Below, piece by piece: positions 53,281 to 53,480 of a DNA stretch of 53,480 bases. Under the pieces are notes generated by a model. That model did not search any database, was not told where the DNA came from, and was given only the letters and a program-made list of their open reading frames with translations. Both the position numbers and the translations under genes were made by a program. The stretch comes from Oscillospiraceae bacterium. GTDB taxonomy: Bacteria > Bacillota > Clostridia > Oscillospirales > CAG-272. The stretch is from assembly GCA_015064205.1 (NCBI GenBank), contig SVSR01000010.1, forward strand, positions 1-53,480. Reading direction: 5' to 3'. The stretch's first letter is position 1. The number at the start of each line of letters is the position of its first letter.

Positions 53281-53480
53281 TATTAAAGGAACCTACATTT
53301 AAAGAAAAACGGCACAGAAGCACAACCGACACCTTCAAAGGCATAAAAAAACCGGAAACAGCATCCGACGGCGACATACTTATTGCAAACAATTTTTTAA
53401 GCGACGACTTCCCCGCTCTTTCTACTATGGGAATAAAGCGCTTATACAATCACACAAATCCGATGAAGGCACCGGGAACA
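53277..53480 (+). CDS. Phage virion/tail protein (5' part, runs off the window)
   Basis: A GTG start at 53277 overlaps the previous stop, with GGAGG upstream, and the frame stays open to the edge (68 residues). A segment near ILIANNFLSDDFPALSTMGIK resembles a pattern seen in podo-like phage structural proteins of Clostridia. The full function lies beyond the window. Confidence 0.6.
   Translation, partial: MILKEPTFKEKRHRSTTDTFKGIKKPETASDGDILIANNFLSDDFPALSTMGIKRLYNHTNPMKAPGT

Noticed and set aside
1-53480. CRISPR array, insertion sequences, rRNA
   Set aside because: No regularly spaced direct repeats with unique spacers, no transposase, and no rRNA sequence was seen.

Overview
The window looks like a chromosome segment of an anaerobic, spore-forming member of the Clostridia (Oscillospiraceae/Ruminococcaceae-like). 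The reasons are moderate to low GC, Gram-positive signals (SLH-domain protein, lipoproteins), sporulation-associated genes (yqfC, yqfD, ylbJ), a Bacillota-type yqfCD-phoH-ybeY-era-recO order, thyX, and a complete ion-pumping Rnf complex. It ends on the right inside a tailed-phage structural gene cluster. No species call is possible from sequence inspection alone.

Layout. 1-2.8 kb: 5' part of a secreted SLH protein (minus strand) and a large lipoprotein. 2.8-5 kb: a drug-efflux MFS transporter with an AraC/GyrI-like regulator, visibly more GC-rich than its surroundings. 5.1-13.5 kb: tmRNA next to smpB, then mtaB, lepA-hemW, comF, pgi and a small P-loop protein. 13.6-14.6 kb: a cysteine-rich protein behind a possible sporulation promoter. 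14.6-21.7 kb: a minus-strand operon yqfC-yqfD-phoH-ybeY-era-recO-mutS2. 21.7-25.3 kb: ylbJ, a small Cys protein, a TagA-type glycosyltransferase, thyX and a SPOUT methyltransferase. 25.3-30.9 kb: ispE, nadB, nadC, an AI-2E-type permease, a HAD hydrolase and tRNA-Leu(UAG).

31-39.9 kb is one flavin-based redox region on the minus strand: rnfC-D-G-E-A-B, a NusG-domain-II protein, a Gx transporter, a duplicated lipoprotein and apbE (the FMN transferase). RnfG is double length, with two flavinylation motifs. The lipoprotein also has two repeats, each ending in a variant (AGCT) of the usual SGAT flavinylation motif. Together the genes suggest an Rnf pump plus an extracytosolic flavoprotein electron relay.

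39.7-40.86 kb holds no credible protein gene but is dense in signals: the rnf promoter and a leader hairpin, a self-contained transcription unit of about 420 nt without a long ORF, and two tandem promoters for rplM-rpsI. 41.8-42.3 kb is a broken small membrane-protein gene, followed by two glycosyltransferases and inorganic pyrophosphatase (ppa).

45.4-53.5 kb is a prophage or phage-derived head module: an operator-like promoter, three small genes, small and large terminase, portal, a Prp-family cysteine protease, scaffold, an N4-gp56-type major capsid protein and connector/tail genes. The Prp gene sits where a prohead protease normally lies, and both scaffold and capsid begin with the same LTLFS peptide, resembling the L27 N-terminal extension that Prp cuts. 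I consider this the most interesting system in the window.
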